Assembly: GCA_016893485.2 (NCBI GenBank)
Contig: JAFEKX020000001.1
Location: 9,751,501 to 9,815,500 of the forward strand
DNA: 64,000 bases
DNA from: Streptomyces sp. P3
GTDB taxonomy: Bacteria > Actinomycetota > Actinomycetes > Streptomycetales > Streptomycetaceae
Direction of reading: 5' to 3'
The notes beneath the pieces are model-generated. The model had not been told where the DNA came from. It made no database searches and was given only the letters and a program-made list of their open reading frames with translations. Made by a program: the position numbers and the translations under genes. Shown one piece after another: positions 39,152 through 48,419 of the stretch; position 1 is the stretch's first letter, and each line of letters starts with the position of its first letter.

Positions 39152-40005
39152 ATGGATGTGGCACGCGAGCTTTCGGAGTTCCTCACCTCACGCCGCAGCC
39201 GGCTGAGTCCCGAGCAGGCCGGCATCGTGGCTCCCGGCAGACCCGGCGCCGGGTCAGCGGGCTGCGCCGGGACGAGGTGGCTTTGCTGGCCGGCGTGAGC
39301 GTCGAGTGGTATACCCGATTGGAGCAGGGCCGAGCCAAGGGCGTCTCCGAGGAGGTGCTTTTCGGTGTGGCGAAGGCCCTTCAGCTGGACCAGACCGAGC
39401 GTGACCATCTCTTCAGCCTGGCCCACGCTCTGGGGCCGGGGACCCGCCGCCGCTCATCCGCCGGTGAGGTCCCAACGGCACGGCCCAATCTGCACGTTCT
39501 GCTCGAGACGATCACCGGAGGGGCGGCGATCATGCTGAGCGAGTACGGAGACGTGCTGGGCGCGAACGCCATCGGCCGGGCCCTTTATGCGGACATGTTC
39601 GCCGTTCCGGGCCCGCTCAACATGCCCAAGTTCATCTTTCTCGACCCGGCCGCCCGCACCCTGCACCCGGACTGGGAGGAGGTGGCCGACACCGTGATTG
39701 CCCTGCTGCGGGCCGCCGCGGGCCGGAACCCCTTCGCCAGGAGCCTGACCGATCTGGTCGGCGAACTCTGCATCCGCAGCGACTACTTCCGCACCGGCTG
39801 GGCCACGCAGAACGTGCATCCGCTCACCACTGGGCACAAGCGCTTCCACCACAAGCACGTCGGGGATCTCAATCTCGACTACGAATACCTGAACGTCGCC
39901 GACGGCCAGGGAATCTTCATCCTCACGTATTTCGCGAAGCAGGGCACACCGGCCCACGACGGCCTGCAGCTCCTGGCCGCGGCAGCTCAGCTCGCGCAGC
40001 GCTGA
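39152..40005 (+). CDS. XRE/MmyB-type transcriptional regulator
   Basis: The N-terminal HTH (RRRVSGLRRDEVALLAGVSV, WYTRLEQGR) is followed by a MmyB-like PAS-type ligand-binding domain (AIMLSEYGDVLGANAIGRAL, FLDPAARTLHPDWEEVADTV, LNLDYEYLNV, GTPAHDGLQLLAA). MmyB-like domains bind fatty acyl or similar ligands. A frameshift near 39230 separates the first 27 residues. ATG 39152 gives the expected start. The protein is about 284 residues. It is divergent from the zinc alcohol dehydrogenase with a 153-base shared promoter region. Confidence 0.85.
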
Positions 40006-40340
40006 GACGTTACTCCGAAAGCGCCCGGATCACGCCAGCCGGACACTCCCGCCCCTTTTCATCAAAGTAGGTCGAGTCAGGCATACTGGATGATTCATTG
40101 AGCGCGTGGTGGTGAACCGATTGGCGTTCGACTATGTCGGTGTGGGTGATGCCTCGCATGCAGGTGCTGGTGAGCTCACGGGATCGTGCCTGCGGCTGCC
40201 GTCGCATGGTTGTTCGTCGGGGTCGTAGCAGCCGTCGCCCGGCACACTGCCGAACAGGTGCTCGTGTTCGGCGGCGGCCTTCCGCCCTGCGCCACAAGCT
40301 CCTCCTGCGGCAGAGCGGCTGCGGCAGGGCTGACATGCCC
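40006..40340. other. Convergent spacer between two regulator genes
   Basis: No gene is supported. Short minus-strand frames exist but none has a family signature. Confidence 0.3.
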
Positions 40341-40901
40341 TCACCGGTCGGCGAGCTGTTGGATGATGGCACTCAGCCAGGCCTGGAGGTCTGCGGGGTC
40401 ACCGAGTTCGGAACGCAGGACCCGGCGGCGGGTCGAGACGCCGAGCACGAAGGCATCGATCGCAGCGGCTCGGCTGCGGGCGTCCGCGTCGTCCAGGCCG
40501 CTGTCGCGCAGGTAGCGGTGCAGCGGCTCCAGCGAGTTCGTGTCGAGGAAGGCGGCCAGCGCCTCCGCCGCCTCGGGGCGCTCGCCGGACGCGCGTTGCA
40601 GCACGAGCAGCGGATCCTCCCCAGGTGCACCGAACCAGCGCTGGACGATGCTCGCCGCGAGGCGTGAACCCAGCGCGGAACGGTCGCCGTCGAAGGAGTC
40701 CGAGACCGGGATCTCCACCCGGGTCGCCGCCAGGAAGAGGCCGTCCTTGCCGCCGAAATAGCGCGTGATGAGGTTGGGAGACACGCTGGCGGCGTCAGCC
40801 ACGGCTTTGACCGTGACCGCCGCGTACCCGTGCTGGGCGAACTGGCGTTGAGCGTGCTCCAGGATCCGCTGCCTGGTGGCGGCCGCATTGCGAGAAGTCA
40901 T
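40341..40901 (-). CDS. TetR-family repressor of the epoxide hydrolase gene
   Basis: This TetR-type protein of 186 residues has an N-terminal HTH (RILEHAQRQFAQHGYAAVTV, SVSPNLITRYFGGKDGLF) and a helical ligand domain with the actinobacterial TetR_C pattern (GEDPLLVLQRASGERPEAAE). It is divergent from the epoxide hydrolase with only 37 bases between the start codons. Its own start codon lies inside the 41-bp palindrome, so autoregulation and control of the hydrolase are very likely. Confidence 0.9.
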   Translation of the reverse strand: MTSRNAAATRQRILEHAQRQFAQHGYAAVTVKAVADAASVSPNLITRYFGGKDGLFLAATRVEIPVSDSFDGDRSALGSRLAASIVQRWFGAPGEDPLLVLQRASGERPEAAEALAAFLDTNSLEPLHRYLRDSGLDDADARSRAAAIDAFVLGVSTRRRVLRSELGDPADLQAWLSAIIQQLADR

Positions 40902-40940
40902 GTGTATCAGCGTACACATCATGTGTACGCTGATACACAT
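40900..40940. promoter_or_regulatory. 41-bp perfect palindrome, double TetR operator
   Basis: ATGTGTATCAGCGTACACAT at 40900-40919, one spacer base, then its exact reverse complement at 40921-40940. Each arm is itself an inverted repeat GTGTA-N6-TACAC (40902-40917 and 40923-40938), so two dimer sites face each other. The palindrome includes bases of both divergent ATG codons, leaving almost no room for leaders. Confidence 0.85.
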
Positions 40941-41979
40941 GAACGATGAGATGCGGGAACGAATCCGGCGTACACGGCGTGTCACGATCCCGTGGAGTGA
41001 CGACCAGAAGCGCGGCATCAGCGGCACCCGCCTCGATGAACTCCTCGAACGGTGGGCGAACGGGTACGACTGGGGAGTGCACGAGCGCCGCATCCGCGAA
41101 CTCCCTTGGGTGTCGGTGTCAGCAGGCGACACCGATCTGCGGGTGATCCACCAGCGGTCCGCGGCCCCTGACGCCCCGGTTGTCGTGCTCCTGCATGGCT
41201 GGCCGGACTCGGTGTTGCGGTTCGAGCGTGTCCTGCCCCTGCTCGCGGACATGCACGTGGTGGTTCCCGCGTTGCCGGGTTTCCCGTTCGCGACCCCGCT
41301 CACCGCGCCGGGCATGTCGGTCAACAGGATCGCCAGGATCCTCGCAGACGCTCTGGATGAGCTCGGCTATTCGCGGTACACAGTGTCCGGCGGCGACGTG
41401 GGCGGCACCGTCGCGGAAATCCTCGCGGCCGAGCACCCGGACCGGGTGACTGCCCTGCATCTCACGAACATCGCCCCGCGGCGCGCGCTCACGGCGGACC
41501 CGGCGAAGCTCGCACCCGACGCGGCGGCCTACCTCCGCCGATCGGCACAGTGGTTCCGCACTGACGGCGGCTACATCGCAGAGCAGTCGACGCGGCCGAA
41601 CACGCTCGCCGTCGCCCTCGGCGACTCACCCGCCGGCCTCGCGGCGTGGATCGTCGAGAAACTGGAGTCCTGGTCCGACGAGTCGGCCTTCACCCCGGAC
41701 GAGCTACTCACCTGGGTCACCGCCTACTGGGTCACCGGCACGATCGGCACCTCTTTCGCCACCTATGTCGAACCAGTCACCCTTCCCGACTGGATCGGCA
41801 CGCCGACCGTGCTATCCGTATTCCCGCGCGACATCAAACCGGAACCGCGAAGCTACGCCGAGGTGTTCCTGAACCTTTGCGCTTACGTGGAACACCCTGC
41901 CGGCGGGCACTTCGCAGCCTGGGAACAGCCCGAGGCTTACGCCGACGACGTACACCGTGCGGTCAAGCTGGGCCGCTGA
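40939..41979 (+). CDS. Epoxide hydrolase, alpha/beta fold (EHN domain)
   Basis: This hydrolase of 346 residues is intact. The N-terminal EHN-type region has WANGYDWGVHERRIRELP. The oxyanion motif is LHGWPDS, the nucleophile Asp sits in VSGGDVGGTVAE, and the catalytic His lies in GGHFAAWEQPE. Members open epoxides to diols and are often used for detoxification. The ATG at 40939 lies in the operator palindrome next to the divergent TetR gene. No ribosome site is visible, which suggests leaderless translation or a weak site within the palindrome. Confidence 0.9.
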   Translation: MNDEMRERIRRTRRVTIPWSDDQKRGISGTRLDELLERWANGYDWGVHERRIRELPWVSVSAGDTDLRVIHQRSAAPDAPVVVLLHGWPDSVLRFERVLPLLADMHVVVPALPGFPFATPLTAPGMSVNRIARILADALDELGYSRYTVSGGDVGGTVAEILAAEHPDRVTALHLTNIAPRRALTADPAKLAPDAAAYLRRSAQWFRTDGGYIAEQSTRPNTLAVALGDSPAGLAAWIVEKLESWSDESAFTPDELLTWVTAYWVTGTIGTSFATYVEPVTLPDWIGTPTVLSVFPRDIKPEPRSYAEVFLNLCAYVEHPAGGHFAAWEQPEAYADDVHRAVKLGR

Positions 41980-42042
41980 CAGGGCCCCGTCCACCTGGCA
42001 ACCACCGCGACCCCGCGCGGACCCACTCGTACCCAACGGCCC

Positions 42043-42819
42043 TCAGCGCCGACTGCGCAACAGCGATCCCAGCGCCAAGCCGGCGCCCAGGCCGATCAGG
42101 GCGCCGGCCGCCGTCCGCCATGCGGGCGCCGCTCCTGCGGCAGGCACGTCGGGCGGACTCGGGACGACGGCCGAGCGCGTCGGCGGTCCGGCCGCAACCG
42201 CGCGAGCGTGCTCCTCGCCCACGATGGCAAGGAAGCGACGACCGATACGGCTTCCCGACGAACTGGCAGTCCAAGAGGTGCCAGCCCTGCTCCAGTAGTG
42301 CCGCCCACCCTCTCCGGTGAACATCCCGGACAGCATGTCCCGCAGGAGAGGCTCGCGAATGGTTCCGATCTCGTAACCCATCCACGCGTAGTTCATCATG
42401 AGGTCGGCATAGACATGCCGCTTCCGCTCATGGGGATCGGCGATGTCCGTGTCGCCCCAGACAGTCTGGTATAGCGCCATGTCGTCAAGTTCCAGGCGGA
42501 CCAGCTCAAGGTAGTAGCTGCGAATCCCCTGGACCTGCTCCGCCCTGGCCTGCCGGTTCTGAACTATCAGCGAACCGGCAACACCGGCCAATGCGAGTGC
42601 CGAGACGATCGCCGACGTGAAGCCGTACGCGGCGCCGATCTGGCTCAGCCTGTTCCAGTCCACGCCCTTGGAACCGGCGACGTCCTGCAGCACGAAAGGC
42701 GACAACAACAGCGCCGCCAGCACAGCCGCCGCAACTGCAACCAGCCCCAGAGCCCTGCCCACCCGGCGGGCCACTGCTGCTCCAGCCGCAGACCGATGAC
42801 GAGCTATCAGGTAAATCAC
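42043..42819 (-). CDS. DUF6082-like membrane protein
   Basis: This protein of 258 residues has two N-terminal hydrophobic segments (ALGLVAVAAAVLAALLLSPF and ALALAGVAGSLIVQ) and a helical cytoplasmic part (RSYYLELVRLELDDMALYQT, MMNYAWMGYEIG). The arrangement fits DUF6082 proteins of streptomycetes, whose role is unknown. A C-terminal hydrophobic tail (ALIGLGAGLALGSLL) may be a third membrane segment. It stands alone. Confidence 0.65.
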   Translation of the reverse strand: MIYLIARHRSAAGAAVARRVGRALGLVAVAAAVLAALLLSPFVLQDVAGSKGVDWNRLSQIGAAYGFTSAIVSALALAGVAGSLIVQNRQARAEQVQGIRSYYLELVRLELDDMALYQTVWGDTDIADPHERKRHVYADLMMNYAWMGYEIGTIREPLLRDMLSGMFTGEGGRHYWSRAGTSWTASSSGSRIGRRFLAIVGEEHARAVAAGPPTRSAVVPSPPDVPAAGAAPAWRTAAGALIGLGAGLALGSLLRSRR

Positions 42820-43095
42820 CCCCAGGCGAGCCTGCCCCAGTGGCTAGGCCGAACCATGGGGCAGCCTATGTGCAGCCGTCATGCTCGGCAGCGCCCGCAT
42901 GCACCAGATCGCGCCGAGCAGGCGAGCGCCTCTTGCTGGAACTACGCTCTGCACCCGCCGCCCCCTGCCGTTCCGATGGCCCGGGCTCTACAGGGACCGG
43001 CTCCGCGATGGGACCAGGCCCTGCTGTCCGATCCCGCCAGATGCGTGAGGGGCAGTCCGGTGCCAGCATGGCAGCCGTCGATGAGGGCGGGCCAT

Positions 43096-43496
43096 AGCTG
43101 GAGGAGCTGGCCCGGCTGCTGCTCGCCGACTTCGATCCTTCGGTACACGGCATCGTGGCCCAGCCCTTCCTTCTGAAGGCCGTGGTGGATGGGCAGGTCA
43201 ACAGGGTAACCCAGCGCATCACTGACCTCGGCATCGATTCCCTGTTCCTGCGCGTCGACGGACGCACAGGCCCCTCCGCCAGGCGCAAGACACAACCCCT
43301 GGCCAAGCATCTCGCCGCGCTGCGCCAGACCGTGCGAGACCGGCCGGTCGCTCTCATCGGGGATGCCGTGGACGACATCCGGGCCACGGTCGCGAATCAG
43401 GTCCGACCGGTGCCGTACGCGGGGGCCCCTATGCCTTTGGTCAAGGTGGATGGGTGCTGGTTCGGATGTCTGGAACGATGTGCCAGTGCATGCTGA
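43096..43496 (+). pseudogene. Fragment of a HAD-type hydrolase
   Basis: After an in-frame stop, the frame reads EELARLLLADFDPSVHGIVA and later RDRPVALIGDAVDDIRATVA, which resembles the final HAD motif (GDxxDD) of phosphoglycolate-phosphatase-like proteins. The N-terminal DxD nucleophile motif is missing and there is no proper start. It is most likely a truncated gene. The assignment rests on one motif. Confidence 0.4.
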
Positions 43497-43908
43497 TGAT
43501 CAGGTGGGCGAGGGCGTCTCTGCGGACCTCGCGGTGTTTCTCCGGAACGCTGCCGACGACCGTCCGGTGAAGATCGTTCCTTCTGTCTGCGGCGTCTGCG
43601 GCGGGCGCGTGTTCTTCGTGCTCGTTGACGACGTCGAGGGCGGAGCCGAGAGGGTGTGCGCTGGTTGCGGCGGCCGCGCGTTCATGGCGGATAGCGAGGA
43701 GTTCTGGGAGGACGCGGATCCTGGTGAAGCCGACTGCCCGTGCGGGAGCGAGGAGTTCGAGGCGGCAGTCGCATTCTCGCTCGCTGGCGACGGGTCGGTC
43801 CGCTGGGTGACCGTTGGGCTGCGGTGTCAGAAGGACGGCGCCGTGGGTGTCTATGCCGACTGGAAGATCGACTATGGCCCCACGGACCACCTCTTGACCT
43901 TGGTCTAG
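43480..43908 (+). CDS. Small CxxC zinc-ribbon-like protein, unknown function
   Basis: This acidic protein of about 142 residues has two CxxC pairs (VCGVCGG and VCAGCGG) and a later CPCG and LRC, suggesting one or two structural zinc sites. The C-terminus ends with KIDYGPTDHLLTLV. The pattern occurs in conserved streptomycete hypothetical proteins, but no function is known to me. The GTG at 43480 is chosen because it opens the conserved region. An upstream in-frame start is possible. Confidence 0.6.
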   Translation: MPVHADDQVGEGVSADLAVFLRNAADDRPVKIVPSVCGVCGGRVFFVLVDDVEGGAERVCAGCGGRAFMADSEEFWEDADPGEADCPCGSEEFEAAVAFSLAGDGSVRWVTVGLRCQKDGAVGVYADWKIDYGPTDHLLTLV

Positions 43909-44050
43909 GTCTGCGGAGTGACCGCCCGAACAGGCTGCGGTTCGTAGAAGGTGCCGTCGCGGAGCATTGCGAAGAGGACATCGGCCCGGCGTCTGGCGAG
44001 GCAGAGCAGGGCCTGGGTGTGGTGTTCGTGCTTGTGCGCCACGCAGCGCG
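43909..44050 (-). pseudogene. C-terminal fragment of an IS110-family transposase
   Basis: The minus strand reads KHEHHTQALLCLARRRADVL and LFAMLRDGTFYEPQPV, the usual end of IS110-type transposases. There is no start and nothing of the DEDD or Ser domain. It is a remnant squeezed between two small genes. Confidence 0.6.
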
Positions 44051-44159
44051 ACGACTCACCCCACATCCCGCCTCAGTGCCCGGCACGGCCCGGCTGGCAT
44101 GGCCCCGACCCCTTCACCCAACGGTGCGGCCCACCGCTGCGGCCCGGGTCGCGCCCCGG

Positions 44160-44519
44160 CTAATGGACTACTTCAACGCGGTAGGCGCTTACCCATGGCC
44201 CGATCGAGCTGTAGCCGGAGCCATCGACAGTGATAGAGCCTCCAGTGCAGTTGTAGTTGTCCCACAACTCCACCACCACGAGGCCGTCCTGGGTGCGAGC
44301 GGACCGGATGCGGTCGTTCCAGTTGTCGCCAACGTAGTTGCACGTCGGCGCGGTATCACAGAACCAGGCGTCGGGACCGCTGAAGCCGGTGTCGACGAAA
44401 GCGTGGACACAGCCGTTATAGGAGGGGCTGAGGGATTGAGCGGATGACGCGGGGGCGTTGACGGCTGCGATGGCCAGGACTGCAGCCGCCGTGACCAGGA
44501 CCTTACGTACGGCGGGCAA
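44160..44519 (-). CDS. Secreted beta/gamma-crystallin-like (I36-type) protein
   Basis: This protein of 119 residues has a signal peptide (VRKVLVTAAAVLAIAAVNAP, cleavage at SSAQS) and a mature domain with cysteine pairs and Gly/Trp-rich strands (GCVHAFVDTGFSGPDAWFCD, NWNDRIRSARTQDG, ELWDNYNCTGGSI). This is typical of peptidase-inhibitor I36/crystallin-like small secreted proteins. TTG 44519 is chosen because GGAGG lies a few bases upstream. Frames starting earlier lack such a site. Confidence 0.75.
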   Translation of the reverse strand: MPAVRKVLVTAAAVLAIAAVNAPASSAQSLSPSYNGCVHAFVDTGFSGPDAWFCDTAPTCNYVGDNWNDRIRSARTQDGLVVVELWDNYNCTGGSITVDGSGYSSIGPWVSAYRVEVVH

Positions 44520-44568
44520 GACGCCTCCTTCGGGTTGAGTCAATGAGCATCTTCAAGGACAGATCACT

Positions 44569-45263
44569 TGCGTGCCTGAGGGCTTAGACGTTTGTGCTCT
44601 GCACCCGCACCACACCCAGGCCGGAACAGGAACGGATTTGCTGTGCTTGACAGAGAATCACCGCCGCAAGCTTGACGCACAAGCTGTTCAATCCTCTTCG
44701 AATAGCTCCCGCGGCAGAGAACAGACATGACACCAACAGCGGCTACTGACATTTTGCCGAGTTACCGGTCGTGCAACATCCGCCCGCCCCCGTCCGCTCG
44801 CACCCGTCCTCGGTGCAGAACACGAGGATGCCGTAGCTGCGCCGCCGTCGACCGTCTGACCCGCGCAGCGGCCGCGATCAGCACTGCCGCGAGCGCCACC
44901 GGGGTAGTTGATGGCGCGACCGCTCCGCACATGTCGAGGCCACGAGCGGCTGGTGGCCCCTGGCGCAAGCGCCAGAGCCAAGCTCACCTCAGCCGGCTGG
45001 GCCCTTGCCACCGCGCTCCTCCCGCGAAAGCTCGCAACCATGGACCTCCTGGGCCAGCTCCTCAACACCACTATGACCATCGGCCGGGCAGCGAAAGAGG
45101 TTCTCCCGCTCCTGGAAGCCCTCGATGTTCATCTCTTTGTCTCAACGGCCCGTTTCCGCACACAGGAAGACAGCTAGTGCTCTGACCGGGATGGTTCGCC
45201 GGGTTGGCGGCTCGATGCTCGGTCGACTGGATTCGAGGTCGTGAGAATTTCAGCGATGTCGAG
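44569..45263. other. Stretch without a convincing gene
   Basis: No recognisable family on either strand in about 700 bases. A plus-strand frame ending at 45177 includes MDLLGQLLNTTMTIGRAAKE and could encode a very small protein, but nothing supports it. Confidence 0.3.
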
Positions 45264-46311
45264 CTAACGACCTCGTGCACGGTAGGCCGTGGCTCGGCGT
45301 ACGAGTAGCTCGTTGGACTGAGCATGGTGGGGGCTGGGGCATGCGAGTTGATCGTGGCGGAGTACCGGGTTACTGGGCTGTCGCCGACGGTGATTGCTGA
45401 ACTCATCGCTGAGGTAGGGCCGTTATGGCACGAACAGCACCAGGAGCGCCTGACGGCCCGGCCGCGGCGACGAGCTGTAGGGGCCGGAGCGAAGCACAAG
45501 CTCGTCTTCGTCGACCGGCTGCTGGCCACATTGGTGAGTCTGCGCCATGGCACCACTCATGACGTGCTGGCCTGCTGGTTCGGCGTGGACCGCTCCACCA
45601 TCACGCGCGCCATCGGCGAAGTGCGGCCCTGCTCGCGCAACGGGGTGCACCGTCGCGCCCGACATCCGGCTGCGTACTCTCGAGGTCGTGGAGTACCTGG
45701 GCGCCGACGGCCGGAGCGGGATTATCGACGGCACCGAGATCCGTGTGCGGCGCCCGGCCGCAGGCCTCAAGGACCGGGACAAGTTCATCTCCGGCAAGAC
45801 CAAGCAAAACGCGGTGAAGTCCATGATCCTCACGGACACCGAGGGGCGCATGCTGTTCTGCAGCCCGGTCCGGCCGGGCAGTTGCGCCGACATCACCCAG
45901 GCCCGACAGCTGGGACTGGCCCAGCTTCTGGCCGAGGGCCCGTTCATGGAAATCCTCGCAGACGCCGGCTACCAGGGCATGGGCGCGCAGACCGGCGGAC
46001 GCGTGGTGACACCGCCTCATCGCAAGTTCAAGAAGAACGCTCCCGCCTGGTACGAGGAACGACACGAGCAACAACGCAAGGCCCACTCCTCAAGGCGTAT
46101 CCGCGTCGAGCATGGCATCGCGCACCTGAAGAACTGGCGGGCTCTCGCCCGCCACCTTGGCCGCCGCGAGCACATGAGTGACATCGTCCAGGCCGTCGCC
46201 GGACTGCTCTCACACCAGCAGACCGCCACCCTCGGTCACAGCCTCCGAACGTGAATACCGACAACGCCAGCACCGCGACGTGCCACGGCCTACCGTGCAC
46301 GAGGTCGTTAG
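45264..46311 (+). mobile_element. IS5-type insertion sequence with 30-bp perfect inverted repeats
   Basis: The ends at 45264-45293 and 46282-46311 are exact reverse complements over 30 bases (left end begins CTAACGACCTCGTGC). The 1,048-bp element carries one transposase region. No long direct target duplication is visible. The ends begin CTA and finish TAG, so a short TA-containing duplication may be included in the repeat. Confidence 0.85.
45324..46254 (+). CDS. IS5-type transposase (DDE_Tnp_4), two frames
   Basis: The first frame gives the helical N-terminus (VIAELIAEVGPLWHEQHQER, then HDVLACWFGVDRSTITRAIG). The second carries the DDE domain with GIIDGTEIRVRRP, SPVRPGSCADITQ, ILADAGYQGMG and RIRVEHGIAHLKNW. 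The switch lies near 45635. Some IS5 groups use programmed frameshifting, but the site here has no obvious slippery heptamer and looks more like lost bases. Total about 300 residues. Confidence 0.82.
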
Positions 46312-46644
46312 AGTGCTGCACCGGCCCGGATCCCGGCTCTCTTGTACGGGTCCGAACGGGACAGGGGCAGACCGTCAGTCCTGGGCTCCCGTGGTGGCGG
46401 GCTGAGCCGCATAGGAGTGGCGGTGTCTGCGCCGCGGACAGGCCGCCGTAGACCTTCTCACCGTCAAAAGCCGTTCCGCAACGGTGTCGCCAGGGCCGCA
46501 CGACGTCGCAGGCTAGGTGCGGCGCGGTCGTTGCCGCGCTCACGCGATGGTGATGTCCATGGCCCCGCCCGCCCGGGCATGGTTCACGGGCAGTGGCGAT
46601 ATGCGGGGTGCGGCGCTGGGCGTGCGGCATCCGTGCGCCCGTAC

Positions 46645-46683
46645 GCCCTACCCCCGCGCGGTAGGCCGGCAGGCGGGTAGGGC
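46645..46683. other. Hairpin upstream of the lipoprotein gene
   Basis: GCCCTACCC at 46645-46653 pairs with GGGTAGGGC at 46675-46683 (9 bp, 21-base loop), 40 bases before the lipoprotein start. It could be a leader structure or an operator. The rest of 46312-46722 shows no gene. Confidence 0.4.
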
Positions 46684-46722
46684 AGCATCTGCTCAGCTTC
46701 CGCCTGCCCATGAGGGGTCATC

Positions 46723-47380
46723 ATGCGTTCCACCCACCGTGCCGCATCATCCGTGCTGTTCGCCTGCCTGCTGCTCGCGGGCTGCTCTCCCACTGCGCTG
46801 GGTGGCTCCGAGCCGTCAGGGCGCGGGACTGCTTCCGCGGGTCCGTCGGGGGCAGGTGGGGCCGGGCGGGCGATCGCGGTCGGGGCCACAGAGGACGTAC
46901 ACGGTGCAGCAGCAGCCGGCTGAGGGCTCCTGCCACTACCGGTATCTCAAGGGCGAGCCGCTGGAGGACCCGAAGTGCACGCCGGGTGCGGTCTCTCCGG
47001 CGGTCAGGCAGGCGAATCTGAAGTCGACGATCTGCCGCAAGGGCGGTTACACCTCCGGCATCCGCCCCTCCACATCCGTCACCGGCAGGGAGAAGAAGCT
47101 GAACGCTGCCTCCTACGGCTTCACCGGCCGCATGTCGGATGCCGAGTACGACCACCTGATCAGCCTGCAACTGGGCGGAGACCCGAACGACTACCGCAAC
47201 TTGTGGGTGGAGCCCGCTGACCCCGGTCACAAGAAGGGCTCCGGGGTCAACAACGCGAAGGATCCCGTGGAGACGAAGCTGCACACCGCGGTCTGCAAGG
47301 GCACGGTCACCCTTGCCGCCGCGCAGAAGGCGATTGTCACCGACTGGACCACTGCGCTCAGCCGCCTCGGGCTTGGCTGA
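46723..47380 (+). CDS. Lipoprotein with HNH-like nuclease motif
   Basis: The signal sequence SSVLFACLLLAGCS has a lipobox (LLAGC), so the mature protein should be lipid-anchored outside the membrane. A Gly/Ser-rich linker follows. After a frameshift near 46885 comes a conserved domain of about 160 residues with four cysteines (GSCHYRY, PKCTPG, STICRKGG, AVCKGT). The stretch EYDHLISLQLGGDPND, followed by RNLWVEPA, resembles the DH-x-LxLGG-x-NLW core of HNH/beta-beta-alpha-metal endonuclease relatives. Function is inferred only from that motif. No immunity gene is adjacent. Confidence 0.65.
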
Positions 47381-47480
47381 GACACGGCGGACAGCAGTTG
47401 GCTCGGCATCGGCGCCTCGATCGGCACAGCTGATGATGCGCTGATGGCATCCCGGACAGGTCTCTGCGCGATGGAGTTGA

Positions 47481-48260
47481 TCAGGCTGCGCATGCCCTGA
47501 CACAACCCTGCCGACGTCCGACTTGCTGCCGCGGAAGGGCGCGGGCGACGGCGCGTACCTCTCGGGCGTGTTGATTCAGGCCCTGGTGTCTGGTGGTGTG
47601 CGGTTGCTGTCCTGTCGCTTCAGCGGCCGGTACCTTCAGACGTCTCCTCGGCCCGGGGCGCAGTTGTCGCCCCGGGCGTGGTGGGGCGGTGTAGAAGACG
47701 GAGGCGCCCTGCTTGGTGCGCTGGGCCTGGCTCTTGGCCACGAGGCCCTCGGTGGTGACGCGGACCACCTTGGTCTTGATGTTGCGCTCGGGGTGGGCCT
47801 GGCTGAGTGCGGTGGAGATCTCTGCCGCGGAGCGCGGCTCGTTCTGCTCGGCGAGGTGGCGGCGGATGAGTTCTACCAGGGTGGGCCGGGGCGCCGTGGT
47901 GCCGGCCTTGGGCGTGGGGCTTGTGGGCGGCCGGCTTCTTGGCCGTCGTTTCCCGCACGGCTGTGGTCTTGCGCGTCCTTCGCTTGCTGGGGGCGCAGCC
48001 TCGGTCTTCTGCTGACGTGTGGGCACTGCGGCGCTCTCAGCCGCGGCCGCCGGCCTGTCAGGTGCGTGCGTGACGCCGAGTGCCTGCTGGATGTTGACCA
48101 GCACGCTGTGGTCCTGCTGGAGGGCAGTCAGCTGTTGCTGCAGGGCGGCGATGTCCGCGCCGATACGTTCCTGCTCCTTGAGGTTGCTTTCGAGGTCGCC
48201 GGCCACCTGGGTGATGTACTGGGATGTGAGTTCCGTGGCGACAGTTGTGCTCTCGGGCAT
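47481..48260 (-). CDS. Coiled-coil protein with basic linker and winged-helix domain
   Basis: From ATG 48260 the protein begins with a coiled coil (LKEQERIGADIAALQQQLTA, then a DHSVLVNIQQAL segment). Two compensating shifts near 47990 and 47905 restore a Lys/Arg/Ala-rich linker (KRRTRKTTAVRETTAKKPAA). A winged-helix-like domain (PTLVELIRRHLAEQNEPRSA, TEGLVAKSQAQRTKQGASVF) follows. It looks like a nucleoid-associated or regulatory DNA-binding protein. The last 60 residues before the stop at 47481 are low-complexity and probably out of frame. An inverted repeat GGAAC-N5-GTTCC lies upstream at 48404-48418. Confidence 0.6.
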   Translation of the reverse strand: MPESTTVATELTSQYITQVAGDLESNLKEQERIGADIAALQQQLTALQQDHSVLVNIQQALGVTHAPDRPAAAAESAAVPTRQQKTEAAPPASEGRARPQPCGKRRPRSRPPTSPTPKAGTTAPRPTLVELIRRHLAEQNEPRSAAEISTALSQAHPERNIKTKVVRVTTEGLVAKSQAQRTKQGASVFYTAPPRPGRQLRPGPRRRLKVPAAEATGQQPHTTRHQGLNQHAREVRAVARALPRQQVGRRQGCVRACAA

Positions 48261-48419
48261 GGTGCTGGCCTTTCCTCGGTGTGCGGCAGTGATCCAGGCT
48301 CTTGGCCTCGAACCGGGGCAGCGCTGCCTCTGTGCTGTACCGGCGATGCAGCCCCTGTAGCTGCAGCAAACACTGCCTTGACGTTGAGATACTACGGACA
48401 GGCGGAACCAATTGTTCCC

